64,000 nucleotides of DNA from Enterobacteriaceae endosymbiont of Plateumaris sericea (lineage in GTDB: Bacteria > Pseudomonadota > Gammaproteobacteria > Enterobacterales > Enterobacteriaceae): positions 70,157 through 134,156 of the forward strand of contig NZ_CP046224.1 in the NCBI RefSeq assembly GCF_012562605.1, in the 5' to 3' direction. A program made the position numbers and the translations under genes. Positions 43,829 to 53,524 of the stretch are shown one piece after another (the stretch's first letter is position 1; each line of letters begins with the position of its first letter). The notes beneath the pieces are model-generated. The model was not told where the DNA came from and made no database searches. It saw nothing but the letters and a program-made list of their open reading frames with translations.

Positions 43829-44660
43829 AACATGGTTATATTATGCTGGTATTATTTTAAAAAAAAATAAAATATATTCATATAAATTAGAATCTGAAAT
43901 ATTACTTTCTTTTGTTATTAATAAATCTAAATTTTGGATTTATGAATTTTATGAAACATACTTAAATAATACACAATTAAAAAAATTAATGCATTTTTTA
44001 AATAGAAGAATTCATGGTGAACCAATTGCTTACATATTAGGATTTTGTGAATTTTGGTCGTTAAAAATAAATGTTTCACCATTAACTTTTATCCCTAGAT
44101 CAGATACTGAAATTTTAGTAGAACATACATTAAAAAAAATTACATTTAATACAAAAAATATATTAGATTTGGGAACAGGAACTGGAGCTATAGCATTAGC
44201 TATAGCTAGTGAATATAATAAATTAAATATTACTGGAATAGATATTATTCCAGAATTAATTAATATTGCAAAAAGTAATGCAAATAAATTATCAATTTAT
44301 AATGTTAGTTTTATACAAAGTAATTGGTTTAGTAATTTAAATAATAAAAAATTTGATATTATTGTAAGTAATCCTCCTTATATTAAATATAAAGATTATT
44401 TTTTTTTAGATAAAAGTATAAAATTTGAACCAATATCTTCTTTAATTGCAGAAGATAATGGATTATCTAATTTCAATTCTATTATTTTACAATCTATGAA
44501 ATATTTAAATAATTTTGGATGGATAATTTTAGAACATGCATTTAATCAATCTAAACAAATTATAAAAATATTAAAAGAAAAAAAATTTAAAAATATTAAA
44601 ACTTGTATAGATTATAGCGGTAATGAAAGAATAACTTATGGACAAAAAATTAAATTTTAA
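43818..44660 (+). CDS. prmC: Release factor glutamine methyltransferase
   Basis: Methylates the GGQ glutamine of release factors. It has 280 residues (E. coli 277). The SAM-binding motif is [15 protein letters not shown] and the catalytic NPPY is in [11 protein letters not shown]. The start codon lies inside the end of prfA (11-bp overlap), so the enzyme and its substrate are translationally linked, as in E. coli order. Confidence 0.96.
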   Translation: MKIKTWLYYAGIILKKNKIYSYKLESEILLSFVINKSKFWIYEFYETYLNNTQLKKLMHFLNRRIHGEPIAYILGFCEFWSLKINVSPLTFIPRSDTEILVEHTLKKITFNTKNILDLGTGTGAIALAIASEYNKLNITGIDIIPELINIAKSNANKLSIYNVSFIQSNWFSNLNNKKFDIIVSNPPYIKYKDYFFLDKSIKFEPISSLIAEDNGLSNFNSIILQSMKYLNNFGWIILEHAFNQSKQIIKILKEKKFKNIKTCIDYSGNERITYGQKIKF

Positions 44661-44698
44661 TTTTTTTTTAATAATTTTAATAAATTAAAATAATTGTA

Positions 44699-44726
44699 TT
44701 GTTATATAAATAAATATCACTATAAT
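44699..44726 (+). promoter_or_regulatory. Candidate sigma-70 promoter upstream of thrS
   Basis: TTGTTA at 44699-44704 and a perfect TATAAT at 44721-44726 are separated by 16 bp, about 130 bp before the thrS ATG. The rest of the 195-bp spacer (44661-44855) contains no trace of the missing ThrRS N-terminal domains. In a genome this AT-rich a TATAAT can occur by chance. Confidence 0.4.
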
Positions 44727-44855
44727 AGTAATAATTATCATGACTATTAAATAAAAAATAATTTTATTTACTTAATTTATAGGTTTAAAAAATTTAATTT
44801 TAAATTAATTATTTTTAATCTTATAAAATTATATTTTTTAACATAAAAGAAAAAA

Positions 44856-46148
44856 ATGCAACAAAATAATAATTCATCTAATTTTAATAATATAAAATTA
44901 AAAAAAAAATTAAAATTATTTAATAAAAATAAATTATTAGCAATTGATCATAGAATATTTGGTAAAAAACTTGATTTATATCATTTTCAGAATGAATCAC
45001 CAGGAATGGTTTTTTGGCATAATAATGGTTATATTATTTTTCATTTATTAGAAAATTTTTTACGAATAAAACTTCAAAAATATAATTATCAAGAAGTTAA
45101 AACACCACTAATAACAGATAGTATAATTTGGAAAAATACAGGACATTGGAAAATTTATAAAGATGCGATGTTTAGTACTTTTTCAGAAAATAGAGATTAT
45201 TGTGTTAAACCTATGAATTGTCCTGGACATATACAAATTTTTCAACAAGGTTTAAAATCATATAAAGATTTACCTTTAAGAATAGCAGAATTTGGTATTT
45301 GTCATAGAAATGAACCATCAGGTTCTTTACATGGTTTAATGAGATTACGTAGTTTTACTCAGGATGATGCTCATATATTTTGTACACAAGAACAAGTTGC
45401 AATAGAAATTGAAAATTGTATTAATATGATGCGTGAAATTTATCAAATTTTTGGTTTTAAAAAATTTTTAGTAAAATTATCTACAAGACCAAATAATCGT
45501 ATTGGTAATGACGATATATGGGATCAATCTGAAAAAGATTTAGCTATAGTTTTAAAAAAATTAAATATTGTTTTTAATTATCAAATTGGAGAAGGAGCTT
45601 TTTATGGACCAAAAATAGAATTTTCTTTTTTTGATTGCTTAAATCGTGAATGGCAATGTGGTACAATACAATTAGATTTTACATTACCAAATTGTTTAAA
45701 TTTATTTTATATTAATTCTGAAAATAAACGTAAAACACCTATAATAATTCATCGTGCTGTTTTAGGTTCTATAGAAAGATTTATTGGTATTCTTCTAGAA
45801 GAATATTCCGGTTATTTACCTATTTGGTTAACTCCGTTACAAATTATTATAATTAATGTAAGTCAAAAACATATTCATTATGCTATTAATTTATTAGAAA
45901 TAATAAAAAAAAATAATATTCGTGTTAAAGCAGATTTAAAAAATGAAAAAATATCTTTTAAAATTAGACAATATACTATACAACATATACCTTATATTTT
46001 AATATGTGGAGATAAAGAAGTAAAAAATAATACAGTATCAATTCGTGATTGTTTTGGTAAAGATTTGGGAATTATGAAGATTCATGATATTATTAATAAA
46101 GTAAAAAAAGAAATTAGTAATTATGATATTCATCAATTGGAGGAATAG
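44856..46148 (+). CDS. thrS: Threonyl-tRNA synthetase lacking TGS and editing domains
   Basis: Class II synthetase that charges tRNA-Thr. Only 430 residues are encoded against 642 in E. coli. After about 30 low-complexity residues the sequence aligns with E. coli from the start of the catalytic core (DHRIFGKKLDLYHFQ) to the natural C-terminus (HQLEE). Zinc ligands are retained in MNCPGHIQIF, the second-ligand histidine region RSFTQDDAHIF and IHRAVLGSIERF. The N-terminal TGS domain and the Ser-tRNA(Thr) editing domain are missing, and no remnant is upstream. The anticodon-binding domain is present. infC follows after 3 bp. Confidence 0.96.
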   Translation: MQQNNNSSNFNNIKLKKKLKLFNKNKLLAIDHRIFGKKLDLYHFQNESPGMVFWHNNGYIIFHLLENFLRIKLQKYNYQEVKTPLITDSIIWKNTGHWKIYKDAMFSTFSENRDYCVKPMNCPGHIQIFQQGLKSYKDLPLRIAEFGICHRNEPSGSLHGLMRLRSFTQDDAHIFCTQEQVAIEIENCINMMREIYQIFGFKKFLVKLSTRPNNRIGNDDIWDQSEKDLAIVLKKLNIVFNYQIGEGAFYGPKIEFSFFDCLNREWQCGTIQLDFTLPNCLNLFYINSENKRKTPIIIHRAVLGSIERFIGILLEEYSGYLPIWLTPLQIIIINVSQKHIHYAINLLEIIKKNNIRVKADLKNEKISFKIRQYTIQHIPYILICGDKEVKNNTVSIRDCFGKDLGIMKIHDIINKVKKEISNYDIHQLEE

Positions 46149-46151
46149 GAT

Positions 46152-46691
46152 ATTAAAAGTGTAAAAAAAATAATACAACTAAGACCTAATAAAATAAATG
46201 AAGATATTAAAACCAATACAATTAGATTAATAGGTTCTAAAGGAGAACAAGTTGGTATTGTTGATTTAAAAGTTGCATTAATGAAAGCAAAAGAAATTGG
46301 ATTTGATTTAGTAGAAATTAGTCCAAAAGCAATTCCTCCTGTATGTCGTATAATGAATTATGGTAAATTTTTATATGCAAAAAATAAAGCATCAAGAAAA
46401 CAAAAGAAAAAACAAAAAATTATTCAATTAAAAGAAATTAAATTTAGACCAGGTACAGATGAAGGAGATTATCAAGTTAAATTACGTAATTTAATTCGTT
46501 TTTTACAAAAGGGAGATAAAATCAAAGTAACTCTTAGGTTTAGAGGAAGAGAAATGGTACATATAAAAATTGGTTTCGATATGTTAAATAGAATAAAAAA
46601 TGATTTAGATTATTTATCCTTAGTTGAATATTTTCCTAAAAAAATTGAAGGACGTCAAATGATAATGATATTAATACCTAAAAAAAAATAA
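46152..46691 (+). CDS. infC: Translation initiation factor IF-3 with ATT start
   Basis: Prevents premature subunit joining and checks start-codon choice. I place the start at ATT 46152, giving 179 residues (E. coli 180); the first ATG, at 46281, would remove a third of the N-terminal domain. GGAGG lies eight bases upstream, inside the end of thrS. The rare ATT start is the same codon used by E. coli infC, where IF-3 discriminates against it to autoregulate. Conserved segments include [18 protein letters not shown] and [13 protein letters not shown]. Confidence 0.95.
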   Translation: MKSVKKIIQLRPNKINEDIKTNTIRLIGSKGEQVGIVDLKVALMKAKEIGFDLVEISPKAIPPVCRIMNYGKFLYAKNKASRKQKKKQKIIQLKEIKFRPGTDEGDYQVKLRNLIRFLQKGDKIKVTLRFRGREMVHIKIGFDMLNRIKNDLDYLSLVEYFPKKIEGRQMIMILIPKKK

Positions 46692-46772
46692 CCGTAAAAT
46701 TTATTAATACAAGTTATTTTAAACTATTTACATTATTCTTTATTTAATAATATTTTTTGGGTTAAAATAAAT

Positions 46773-46970
46773 ATGTTAAAACTTAAAACATTACGTAGTG
46801 CTGCAAAACGTTTTAAAAAAACAAGTTCTGGAAAATTTAAACATAAACAAGCTAATTTAAGACATCTTTTAACGAAAAAAAAAACTAAACGAAAACGTTT
46901 ATTAAGGAAAAAAAAATTAGCTTTTAAAGGAGATTCACATTCATTAATAGCTTGTTTACCATATTTATAA
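46773..46970 (+). CDS. rpmI: 50S ribosomal protein L35
   Basis: A 65-residue basic ribosomal protein, the same length as in E. coli, with the typical [20 protein letters not shown] and IACLPYL ends. It lies between infC and rplT in the universal infC-rpmI-rplT order. In E. coli L20 represses rpmI and rplT by binding the mRNA here; I did not identify that structure in the 81-bp spacer. Confidence 0.96.
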   Translation: MLKLKTLRSAAKRFKKTSSGKFKHKQANLRHLLTKKKTKRKRLLRKKKLAFKGDSHSLIACLPYL

Positions 46971-47016
46971 GGAAACTTATAGAAATATAATTTAAAATAG
47001 GAGATATTTAAATTAC

Positions 47017-47367
47017 ATGACTAGAATTAAACGAGGTGTAGTTTCTCATATAAGACATAAAAAAATTCTTAAACAAGCTAAAGGATACTATGGATCAAGA
47101 TCAAGAACATATAGATCTGCATTTCAAGCAGTAATAAAAGCAGGACAATATTCTTACCGTGATAGACGTCAACGTAAAAGAAAATTTCGTCAATTATGGA
47201 TTACTAGAATAAATGCTGCTGCTCGTCAAGAAAACCTTTCTTATAGTTATTTAATAAATAAATTTAAAAAATCTAATATTAATATTAATAGAAAAATTCT
47301 TTCTGAACTAGCTGTTTTTGATCAACAATCATTTATTAAATTAATAAACTTTATAAAAATTAATTAA
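47017..47367 (+). CDS. rplT: 50S ribosomal protein L20
   Basis: Early 23S rRNA-binding assembly protein, 116 residues (E. coli 118). It begins [19 protein letters not shown], with a basic N-terminal extension and the [13 protein letters not shown] core. TAGGAGAT precedes the ATG. It heads the downstream part of the cluster that continues to pheS. Confidence 0.97.
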   Translation: MTRIKRGVVSHIRHKKILKQAKGYYGSRSRTYRSAFQAVIKAGQYSYRDRRQRKRKFRQLWITRINAAARQENLSYSYLINKFKKSNININRKILSELAVFDQQSFIKLINFIKIN

Positions 47368-47444
47368 TTATAATATTTTTATTTTATATAAACATAATGT
47401 TTTAATATAAATATATATTGATTATTAATGAGAATATCTAAAAA

Positions 47445-48431
47445 ATGATATCTGATAATAATAAAATAATAATACATGCAAAAAAAGAAATTAATTTAAT
47501 TAATAATATTAAAGAATTAAATACTTTTAAAGTAAAATATTTAGGTAAAAAAGGATATATATCTTTACAATTTTTATTTTTAAAAAAATTAATAAAAAAA
47601 GATAAAATTAAAAAAAGTATAATTATTAATAATATAAAAAAACAAATACAAGAATTAATAAAAAAAAGAAAAAATGAATTAGAATATAATAATATTAAAT
47701 CTAAACTTTTGAGTGAACAAATTGATATTTCTCTTCCTGGTAGACATGTAAAAATAGGTTCTCAACATCCTATAACTACTGTAATTAATGATATTGAAAA
47801 TTTTTTTATAAAAATGGGTTTTAAAATTACAGAAAGTCAAGAAATAGAAGATAGTTTTCATAATTTTGATGCATTAAATATATCAGAAAATCATCCTGCA
47901 CGAACAGAACAGGATACTTTTTGGTTAAATAAAAAAATTTTATTACGTACTCAAACTTCTAATATGCAAATTAGAATCATGAAAGTTTTAAATCCTCCTA
48001 TAAGAATATTAACTTCAGGAAAAGTATATCGTAATGATTATGATAAAAAACATACTCCGATGTTTCATCAAATAGAAGGATTATTAATAGATAATAATCT
48101 TAATTTTTTAGAATTAAAAAGTATATTATCTTTATTTTTAAAATCTTTTTTTAATAGAAAGTTAAAAATTAGATTTAGACCTTCTTATTTTCCATTTACT
48201 GAACCTTCTTTAGAAATAGATATTATGGGAGAAAAAAATAAATGGATTGAAGTATTAGGAGCTGGTATAATACATCCTAATGTATTACGTAATGTTAATC
48301 TTAATTTATTAAAATATTCTGGTTTAGCTTTTGGTATTGGAGTAGAACGTTTAGCTATGTTACGTTATAATATTCATGATATTCGTTTATTTTTTGAAAA
48401 TGATATACGTTTTCTTAAACAATTTAAATAA
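47445..48431 (+). CDS. pheS: Phenylalanyl-tRNA synthetase alpha chain
   Basis: Catalytic subunit of the alpha2-beta2 PheRS. It has 328 residues (E. coli 327). Class II motif 2 is around TSGKVYRNDYDKKHTPMFHQ and motif 3 is in GLAFGIGVERLAMLRY, where the alanine that limits side-chain size in the Phe pocket is retained. The N-terminal tRNA-binding coiled coil (about residues 1-90) is Lys/Ile-rich. The 77-bp gap after rplT shows no phenylalanine-rich leader peptide of the E. coli pheM type. Confidence 0.96.
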   Translation: MISDNNKIIIHAKKEINLINNIKELNTFKVKYLGKKGYISLQFLFLKKLIKKDKIKKSIIINNIKKQIQELIKKRKNELEYNNIKSKLLSEQIDISLPGRHVKIGSQHPITTVINDIENFFIKMGFKITESQEIEDSFHNFDALNISENHPARTEQDTFWLNKKILLRTQTSNMQIRIMKVLNPPIRILTSGKVYRNDYDKKHTPMFHQIEGLLIDNNLNFLELKSILSLFLKSFFNRKLKIRFRPSYFPFTEPSLEIDIMGEKNKWIEVLGAGIIHPNVLRNVNLNLLKYSGLAFGIGVERLAMLRYNIHDIRLFFENDIRFLKQFK

Positions 48432-48435
48432 AAAT

Positions 48436-50934
48436 ATGATTAAATTAAGTGAATTATGGTTAAGTAAATGGATTACTTATAATAATGTTAAAATATTATC
48501 CGAACAATTAACAATGTTAGGATTAGAAGTAGAAAAAATTGAACCAATTTATAAAAAAAAAATAGATAATATATTTATAGGACAAATTATTGATTGCCAA
48601 TTCAATAATAATAAAAATATTTATAATTTAACTATAGATATAGGAAATAATAAATTATATAAAATAAAATCTAATGCAATTAATTGTAAAAATAAAATAA
48701 AAGTAATTATTGCAACAATACATTCATTTTTATATAAAAAATATGTAAATCATCAAAAATTTAATTTTTTGTTACAATCAGAAGGATTATTATGTTCTAA
48801 AAAAATATTAGGATTAAAAAATAATTTATATGAAAATAATAAAAATCATATAATTGAATTAAATAATAATGTTAAAATAGGACAAGATGCTTTTAAATAT
48901 TTAGAATTAAATGATAATATTTTATCTATTAATATACCTTCTAATCGTTCTGATTGTTTTAGTATTATGGGTATAGCAAGAGATTTATCTACTAAAAAAA
49001 AAGATAATAATTATGTATTTAAATTTCCTTATAAATTTTCTTTTATTTCAAAACAACACAAGAATAAAATTAATGTTTATATTAATAAAAATGCCAATAA
49101 ATATAATTTAAATTATTTTTATTGTATTATTAAAAATATTAACTTACAAAATAAAATACCATTCCTAATGAAAGAAAGATTACAAAAATCTGGAATATTA
49201 ATATCAAACAACAATCCTTTATTAAATATTAGTAATTATATAAATCTTGAATTAGGATATCCAGTATATTTTTATGATTTTAATAAAATTAAAGGTGATA
49301 TATGTATAACAGAATATAAAAATATTAATAATGATTTTTTAATTGATGAAAATAATAATAAAATTTTTTTGTTAAAAAATACTCTAATTATAGAAGATAA
49401 AGAAAAAATATTATCTATTCCTAGTTTAGTACAAAATAAAGAAGTTATTATTAATATGAATACACAAAATATTTTATTAGAATGTTTTTTTTTAGATCCA
49501 GATATAATACAAAAATTATCTAATAAATATAAATTATTTAATTCATTTTTATATGTTTATGAAAGAGGATTAGATCCATTAATACAAAAAAAAATAATGA
49601 TTCGAGCTATAAGTTTGATTTTAAAAATATTTGGAGGTCAAAGTAGTCATATTAAAGTTATTAATACACAAAATTATATTAATAATTATTCAATTTTAAA
49701 AAAAATTAAATTATATTTTATAAAAATTGAACAAATATTAGGTTTTTTTATAAAAACAAATAAAATAATTGATATAATTAATAAATTAGGATTTAAAATA
49801 ATATTAAAAACAAATAATTATTGTATTATTCAAATACCTAGTTGGAGATATGATATAAAAATTGAAGCTGATATAATAGAAGAAATCATACGTATATATG
49901 GTTATAATAATATTCCAGATAATCATATTAAAATGAATTTAATTGAAACAAATATTAATAAAAATTTTATTATAAACAAAAATAATTTACTTTTTAAATC
50001 TGATAATATTCAAAAAATCAAAAATTTTTTAATTAATAAAAAATATAATGAAGTTATTAACTATAGTTTTATAAATCCTAAAATACAATCTTTAATATTT
50101 CCTAAAGAAAAATTTATTAAATTATCTAATCCTATTTCAATAGAAATGTCTGTTATGCGTACTTCTTTATTATGTGGATTAATAAATAATATAATTTATA
50201 ATTATAATAGACAACAAAAATCTTTACGTTTTTTTGAAAATGGATTATGTTTTAAAATTGATAAAAATATAGAATTTGGAATATCTCAAAAATTAATGTT
50301 AGGTGGAATAATACATGGAAAATTAAATGAAGAACATTGGTCTTTATCTAATCAAAATGTAGATTTTTATGATTTAAAAGGAGATATAGAATGTATATTT
50401 AATTTTTTAGGTAAAAAAGATCGAATAGAATTTAGATCTATATCAAACATAAATATTTTTCATCCTCATCAAGGATCATCTATATATTTAGATAATATTT
50501 TTATTGGATATATTGGAGTAATACATCCTTATATTCAGTCATGTTTAGGTATTAATGAACATACTATTTTATTTGAACTAGAATGTGAAAGAATTTTAAA
50601 TCCTACAGAAATAAAAATAAAACAAATATCAAATTTACCATTAAATCGTAGAGATATTTCTTTTATAATTAAAGATAATATTCCTTTTATAAAAATTATA
50701 GAGGAATGTAAAAATCCTGAAATAGAACAAATTATTGATATAAATTTATTTGATGTATACAAAGGTATAAATATTCCTAAAGGATATAAAAGTTTTACAA
50801 TTAGTTTCATTATACAAGATAGTACTCATACATTACATGATAATGAAATTAATAATATTATACAATTATGTATAAATAGATTAAAAATAAAATTTCAAAT
50901 TATATTAAGAGATAAAAAACATGACTTTAACTAA
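48436..50934 (+). CDS. pheT: Phenylalanyl-tRNA synthetase beta chain with degenerate editing site
   Basis: Beta subunit of PheRS. I use the ATG at 48436 (MIKLSELWLSKW, 832 residues; E. coli 795), 4 bp after pheS; an open frame from 48376 would run inside pheS. The N-terminal tRNA-binding-fold (about 40-150), B3/B4 and C-terminal anticodon-binding domains are all traceable. In B3/B4, the glycine-rich editing motif GGIFGG of E. coli is replaced by LSIPSLVQNKEV (326-337), and the THTDAS-like stretch by YKLFNSFL (365-372). Synthetic activity should remain; editing of Tyr-tRNA(Phe) is doubtful. Confidence 0.95.
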   Translation: MIKLSELWLSKWITYNNVKILSEQLTMLGLEVEKIEPIYKKKIDNIFIGQIIDCQFNNNKNIYNLTIDIGNNKLYKIKSNAINCKNKIKVIIATIHSFLYKKYVNHQKFNFLLQSEGLLCSKKILGLKNNLYENNKNHIIELNNNVKIGQDAFKYLELNDNILSINIPSNRSDCFSIMGIARDLSTKKKDNNYVFKFPYKFSFISKQHKNKINVYINKNANKYNLNYFYCIIKNINLQNKIPFLMKERLQKSGILISNNNPLLNISNYINLELGYPVYFYDFNKIKGDICITEYKNINNDFLIDENNNKIFLLKNTLIIEDKEKILSIPSLVQNKEVIINMNTQNILLECFFLDPDIIQKLSNKYKLFNSFLYVYERGLDPLIQKKIMIRAISLILKIFGGQSSHIKVINTQNYINNYSILKKIKLYFIKIEQILGFFIKTNKIIDIINKLGFKIILKTNNYCIIQIPSWRYDIKIEADIIEEIIRIYGYNNIPDNHIKMNLIETNINKNFIINKNNLLFKSDNIQKIKNFLINKKYNEVINYSFINPKIQSLIFPKEKFIKLSNPISIEMSVMRTSLLCGLINNIIYNYNRQQKSLRFFENGLCFKIDKNIEFGISQKLMLGGIIHGKLNEEHWSLSNQNVDFYDLKGDIECIFNFLGKKDRIEFRSISNINIFHPHQGSSIYLDNIFIGYIGVIHPYIQSCLGINEHTILFELECERILNPTEIKIKQISNLPLNRRDISFIIKDNIPFIKIIEECKNPEIEQIIDINLFDVYKGINIPKGYKSFTISFIIQDSTHTLHDNEINNIIQLCINRLKIKFQIILRDKKHDFN

Positions 50935-51217
50935 AAAAAAAATTTCTAAATATTTAGTTAAAACATTTAAAATTCATAAAATAGATGCAATATATTTAGT
51001 ATCTTTATTTTTTGATGAACTAAAAAAAACCTTATTAAAAGGAGAAATGGTAAAATTATCAGGATTTGGAAAATTTGAAATACGTAATAAAAATTCTAGA
51101 CCAGGAAGAAATCCAAAAACGGGAGAATTTATACTTATAAATGCTAGAAAGGTAATAATTTTTCGAGCATATAAAAAAATAAAAGAAAGTATATATAATA
51201 TTAAATTAAATATTTGA
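50921..51217 (+). CDS. ihfA: Integration host factor alpha subunit
   Basis: HU/IHF-family DNA-bending protein, 98 residues (E. coli 99). The beta-arm motif GRNPKTGEF is intact, with VKLSGFGKFEIRNK before it. Its ATG overlaps the end of pheT by 14 bp, matching the E. coli pheST-ihfA order. Heterodimeric IHF needs ihfB, not in this window; without it the protein might act as a homodimer. Confidence 0.94.
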   Translation: MTLTKKKISKYLVKTFKIHKIDAIYLVSLFFDELKKTLLKGEMVKLSGFGKFEIRNKNSRPGRNPKTGEFILINARKVIIFRAYKKIKESIYNIKLNI

Positions 51218-51282
51218 AAAATATTTTTATATAATAAATATTTATATTAAAATAAAAGATAAATATCTTAAGGATAAGATTT

Positions 51283-51900
51283 ATGTTTAGTGGAATTATT
51301 CAATGTATAGCAAAAATAAAATCAATAATTAAAAAAAAAAATTTTCTCCAAATTATAATAAAAACACCTAATTATTTTAATTATGATTTAAAAAGAGGTG
51401 ATTCTATTGCAAATAATGGATGTTGTTTAACTATAAGGGAAATAAATAATAATTTATTATATTTTGATATTATTAAAAATACATTAGATATTACTACTTT
51501 TAAAAAATTAAAAAAAGGAGATTATTTAAATATTGAAAAATCTTTAAAATTGATAGATTTTGTAGGTGGACATTTAATTACAGGACATATTACAGATATT
51601 GCTAAAATTATTAGAATTAATAATTACATTAATTCTAAAACAATATGGTTAAAACCATATCATAAATCTCAAATGAAATATATTATAAAAAAAAGTTTTA
51701 TATGTATAGATGGTATTAGTCTAACAATAGATAAAATACATATTAATCAGTTTAGTGTTAATCTTATTCCAGAAACTATTATACGAACTTCATTATCTAA
51801 TAAAAAAATTAATCAAAATGTTAATATTGAAGTAGATTTATATACTAAAATATCTGTAAATACGATAAAAAATTATTTTACCAATAAATTATTTACTTAA
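51283..51900 (+). CDS. ribC: Riboflavin synthase (alpha chain)
   Basis: Dismutates two 6,7-dimethyl-8-ribityllumazines to riboflavin, the last step of vitamin B2 synthesis. It has 205 residues (E. coli 213) with the internal duplication typical of the enzyme: MFSGIIQ and NNGCCLTI in the first barrel, HLITGHI and ICIDGISLTI in the second. Called ribC in E. coli and ribE in other nomenclatures. TAAGGA lies about seven bases before the ATG. The product could be a vitamin supplied to the host. Confidence 0.94.
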   Translation: MFSGIIQCIAKIKSIIKKKNFLQIIIKTPNYFNYDLKRGDSIANNGCCLTIREINNNLLYFDIIKNTLDITTFKKLKKGDYLNIEKSLKLIDFVGGHLITGHITDIAKIIRINNYINSKTIWLKPYHKSQMKYIIKKSFICIDGISLTIDKIHINQFSVNLIPETIIRTSLSNKKINQNVNIEVDLYTKISVNTIKNYFTNKLFT

Positions 51901-51929
51901 ATATTTAAATAAAAAAGAGATATAAATTA

Positions 51930-53222
51930 ATGATTATAAGTAAAAATAATAAAATAGATTTAATACAAAAATTAGAATATCGTAATATTATTAATCAAAT
52001 AACAGATAAAAATAATTTAAAAAATATTTTAATGCAAAAAAATATTAATTTATATTGTGGTTTTGATCCTACTGCTGATAGTTTACATATTGGACATTTA
52101 ATACCTTTGATTACATTAAGATATTTTCAAAAATTAGGGCATAAACCTATTATTTTATTAGGTGGAGCAACAGGATTAATAGGTGATCCTAGTTTTAAAT
52201 TTGAAAAAAGAAAAAAACAACCAATTAATTTAATAAATGAATTTATTAATAAAATTAGTTTACAATTAAAAAATTTTTTAGATTTTAATTGTGGATCTAA
52301 TAGTGCAATTATAGTAAATAATTATGATTGGTTTAGTAATATGAATATATTATTTTTTTTAAAAGATATAGGTAAATATTTTTATGTTAATCAAATGATG
52401 AATAAAGAATCTATTAAAAATAGAATAAATAAAAATATACAAGGTATTTCTTTTACTGAATTTTCATATAATTTATTACAATCTTATGATTTTGCTTATC
52501 TTAATAAATATTTTAATGTAACATTACAAATAGGAGGATCAGATCAATGGGGACATATTATTTCAGGAATTGATTTAATAAAAAAATTATATAAACAAAA
52601 AGTATTTGGTTTAACTAATAAATTAATTATTAAAAATGATGGTACTAAATTTGGAAAAACAGAAAATAAACCAATATGGTTAAATCCTCTTAAAACAAGC
52701 CCATATGATTTTTTTCAATTTTGGTTAAATATTAATGATAGTTTAGTTTATAATTTTTTAAAAATGTTTACTTCTATTAAAATAAATATTATAGAAGATT
52801 TACAAAAATCTAATAATAATTCAATAAAAAAAAATAGTGCTCAAAATATATTAGCTGAATATATGACTTGTTTAGTTCATGGTAAAAATGCATTGGAATC
52901 TGCTAAAAAAATTACTGATAATATTTTTTATAAAAAATTAGATAATTTATCTAAAAATGATTTTAATTTATTATTAGATAATGGAATTAATAATATTATA
53001 TTAGAAAATAAAAACTATTCTTTACAAGAAGTTTTAATATTAAGTAAATTAGCAAAATCTCGTAGTCATGCAAGAAATATGATTGAATCTAATTCAATTT
53101 ACATAAATAATCAAAAAAAAACAAATATTTTATTTTATTTTACTAAAGAAGATAAAATATTTAACCATTTTACATTATTACGTAGAGGTAAAAAAAATTT
53201 TTGTTTATTATATTGGAAATAA
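51930..53222 (+). CDS. tyrS: Tyrosyl-tRNA synthetase
   Basis: Class I synthetase that charges tRNA-Tyr. It has 430 residues (E. coli 424). The HIGH motif is in SLHIGHLIPL and the KMSKS equivalent is KFGKTE, as in E. coli TyrRS. Substrate-binding residues are in QIGGSDQWGHI. The C-terminal S4-like RNA-binding domain (LSKLAKSRSHARNMIE) is retained. It is 29 bp after ribC and followed by a 548-bp stretch with no intact gene. Confidence 0.97.
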   Translation: MIISKNNKIDLIQKLEYRNIINQITDKNNLKNILMQKNINLYCGFDPTADSLHIGHLIPLITLRYFQKLGHKPIILLGGATGLIGDPSFKFEKRKKQPINLINEFINKISLQLKNFLDFNCGSNSAIIVNNYDWFSNMNILFFLKDIGKYFYVNQMMNKESIKNRINKNIQGISFTEFSYNLLQSYDFAYLNKYFNVTLQIGGSDQWGHIISGIDLIKKLYKQKVFGLTNKLIIKNDGTKFGKTENKPIWLNPLKTSPYDFFQFWLNINDSLVYNFLKMFTSIKINIIEDLQKSNNNSIKKNSAQNILAEYMTCLVHGKNALESAKKITDNIFYKKLDNLSKNDFNLLLDNGINNIILENKNYSLQEVLILSKLAKSRSHARNMIESNSIYINNQKKTNILFYFTKEDKIFNHFTLLRRGKKNFCLLYWK

Positions 53223-53343
53223 TATTAAAATAATAATTTTTAAATAAAAATTCATATAAATCAAATATAATACTCATTATACATAATAGATATTCAATTT
53301 TACATATATTTTTACTATATAATATAAATTAATTATAATTATA

Positions 53344-53496
53344 TTACTTATATTTTTTAAGAATAATTTTTCTATTAAGACTAGGTAATAATGATCCTAA
53401 ATCTTTTCTATTATTAGAAATATAACCAACTATATATAATATTATTAAAATATAGCTTACTTTATTGTATAAATATTTAGATTTATTATTATATTT
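53344..53496 (-). pseudogene. Possible C-terminal remnant of a lost membrane protein gene
   Basis: Fifty-one codons are open on the minus strand and end in TAA at 53344-53346. There is no ATG, and a TGA lies immediately upstream. The translation has a hydrophobic stretch (VSYILIILYIVGYI) followed by a basic tail (SNNRKDLGSLLPSLNRK). The mixed polar composition and use of GGA, CCT and GTT codons look more like decayed coding sequence than random AT-rich spacer. I do not recognise the family, and chance cannot be excluded. Confidence 0.3.
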
Positions 53497-53497
53497 T

Positions 53498-53524
53498 CAT
53501 AAAAAGTAAACATACTTTTACTTT
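53498..53524 (-). terminator. Candidate terminator for the mdtK/tRNA-Val transcript
   Basis: AAAGTAAA (53503-53510) and TTTACTTT (53517-53524) form an 8-bp stem with a 6-nt loop. On the minus strand the stem runs directly into TT, so the 3' side reads TTTACTTTTTATG. It is about 250 bp downstream of the tRNA, so the assignment is tentative. Confidence 0.4.

Noticed and set aside
46281..46691. Short infC starting at ATG 46281
   Set aside because: It removes conserved N-terminal residues; the ATT at 46152 gives full length and has a GGAGG site.
47368..47444. pheM-like leader peptide and attenuator before pheS
   Set aside because: The 77-bp spacer has no short frame rich in Phe codons and no terminator hairpin.
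48376..48435. pheT start at 48376
   Set aside because: It lies inside pheS and adds 20 residues unlike any PheT; the ATG at 48436 gives the normal MIKLSELWL start.
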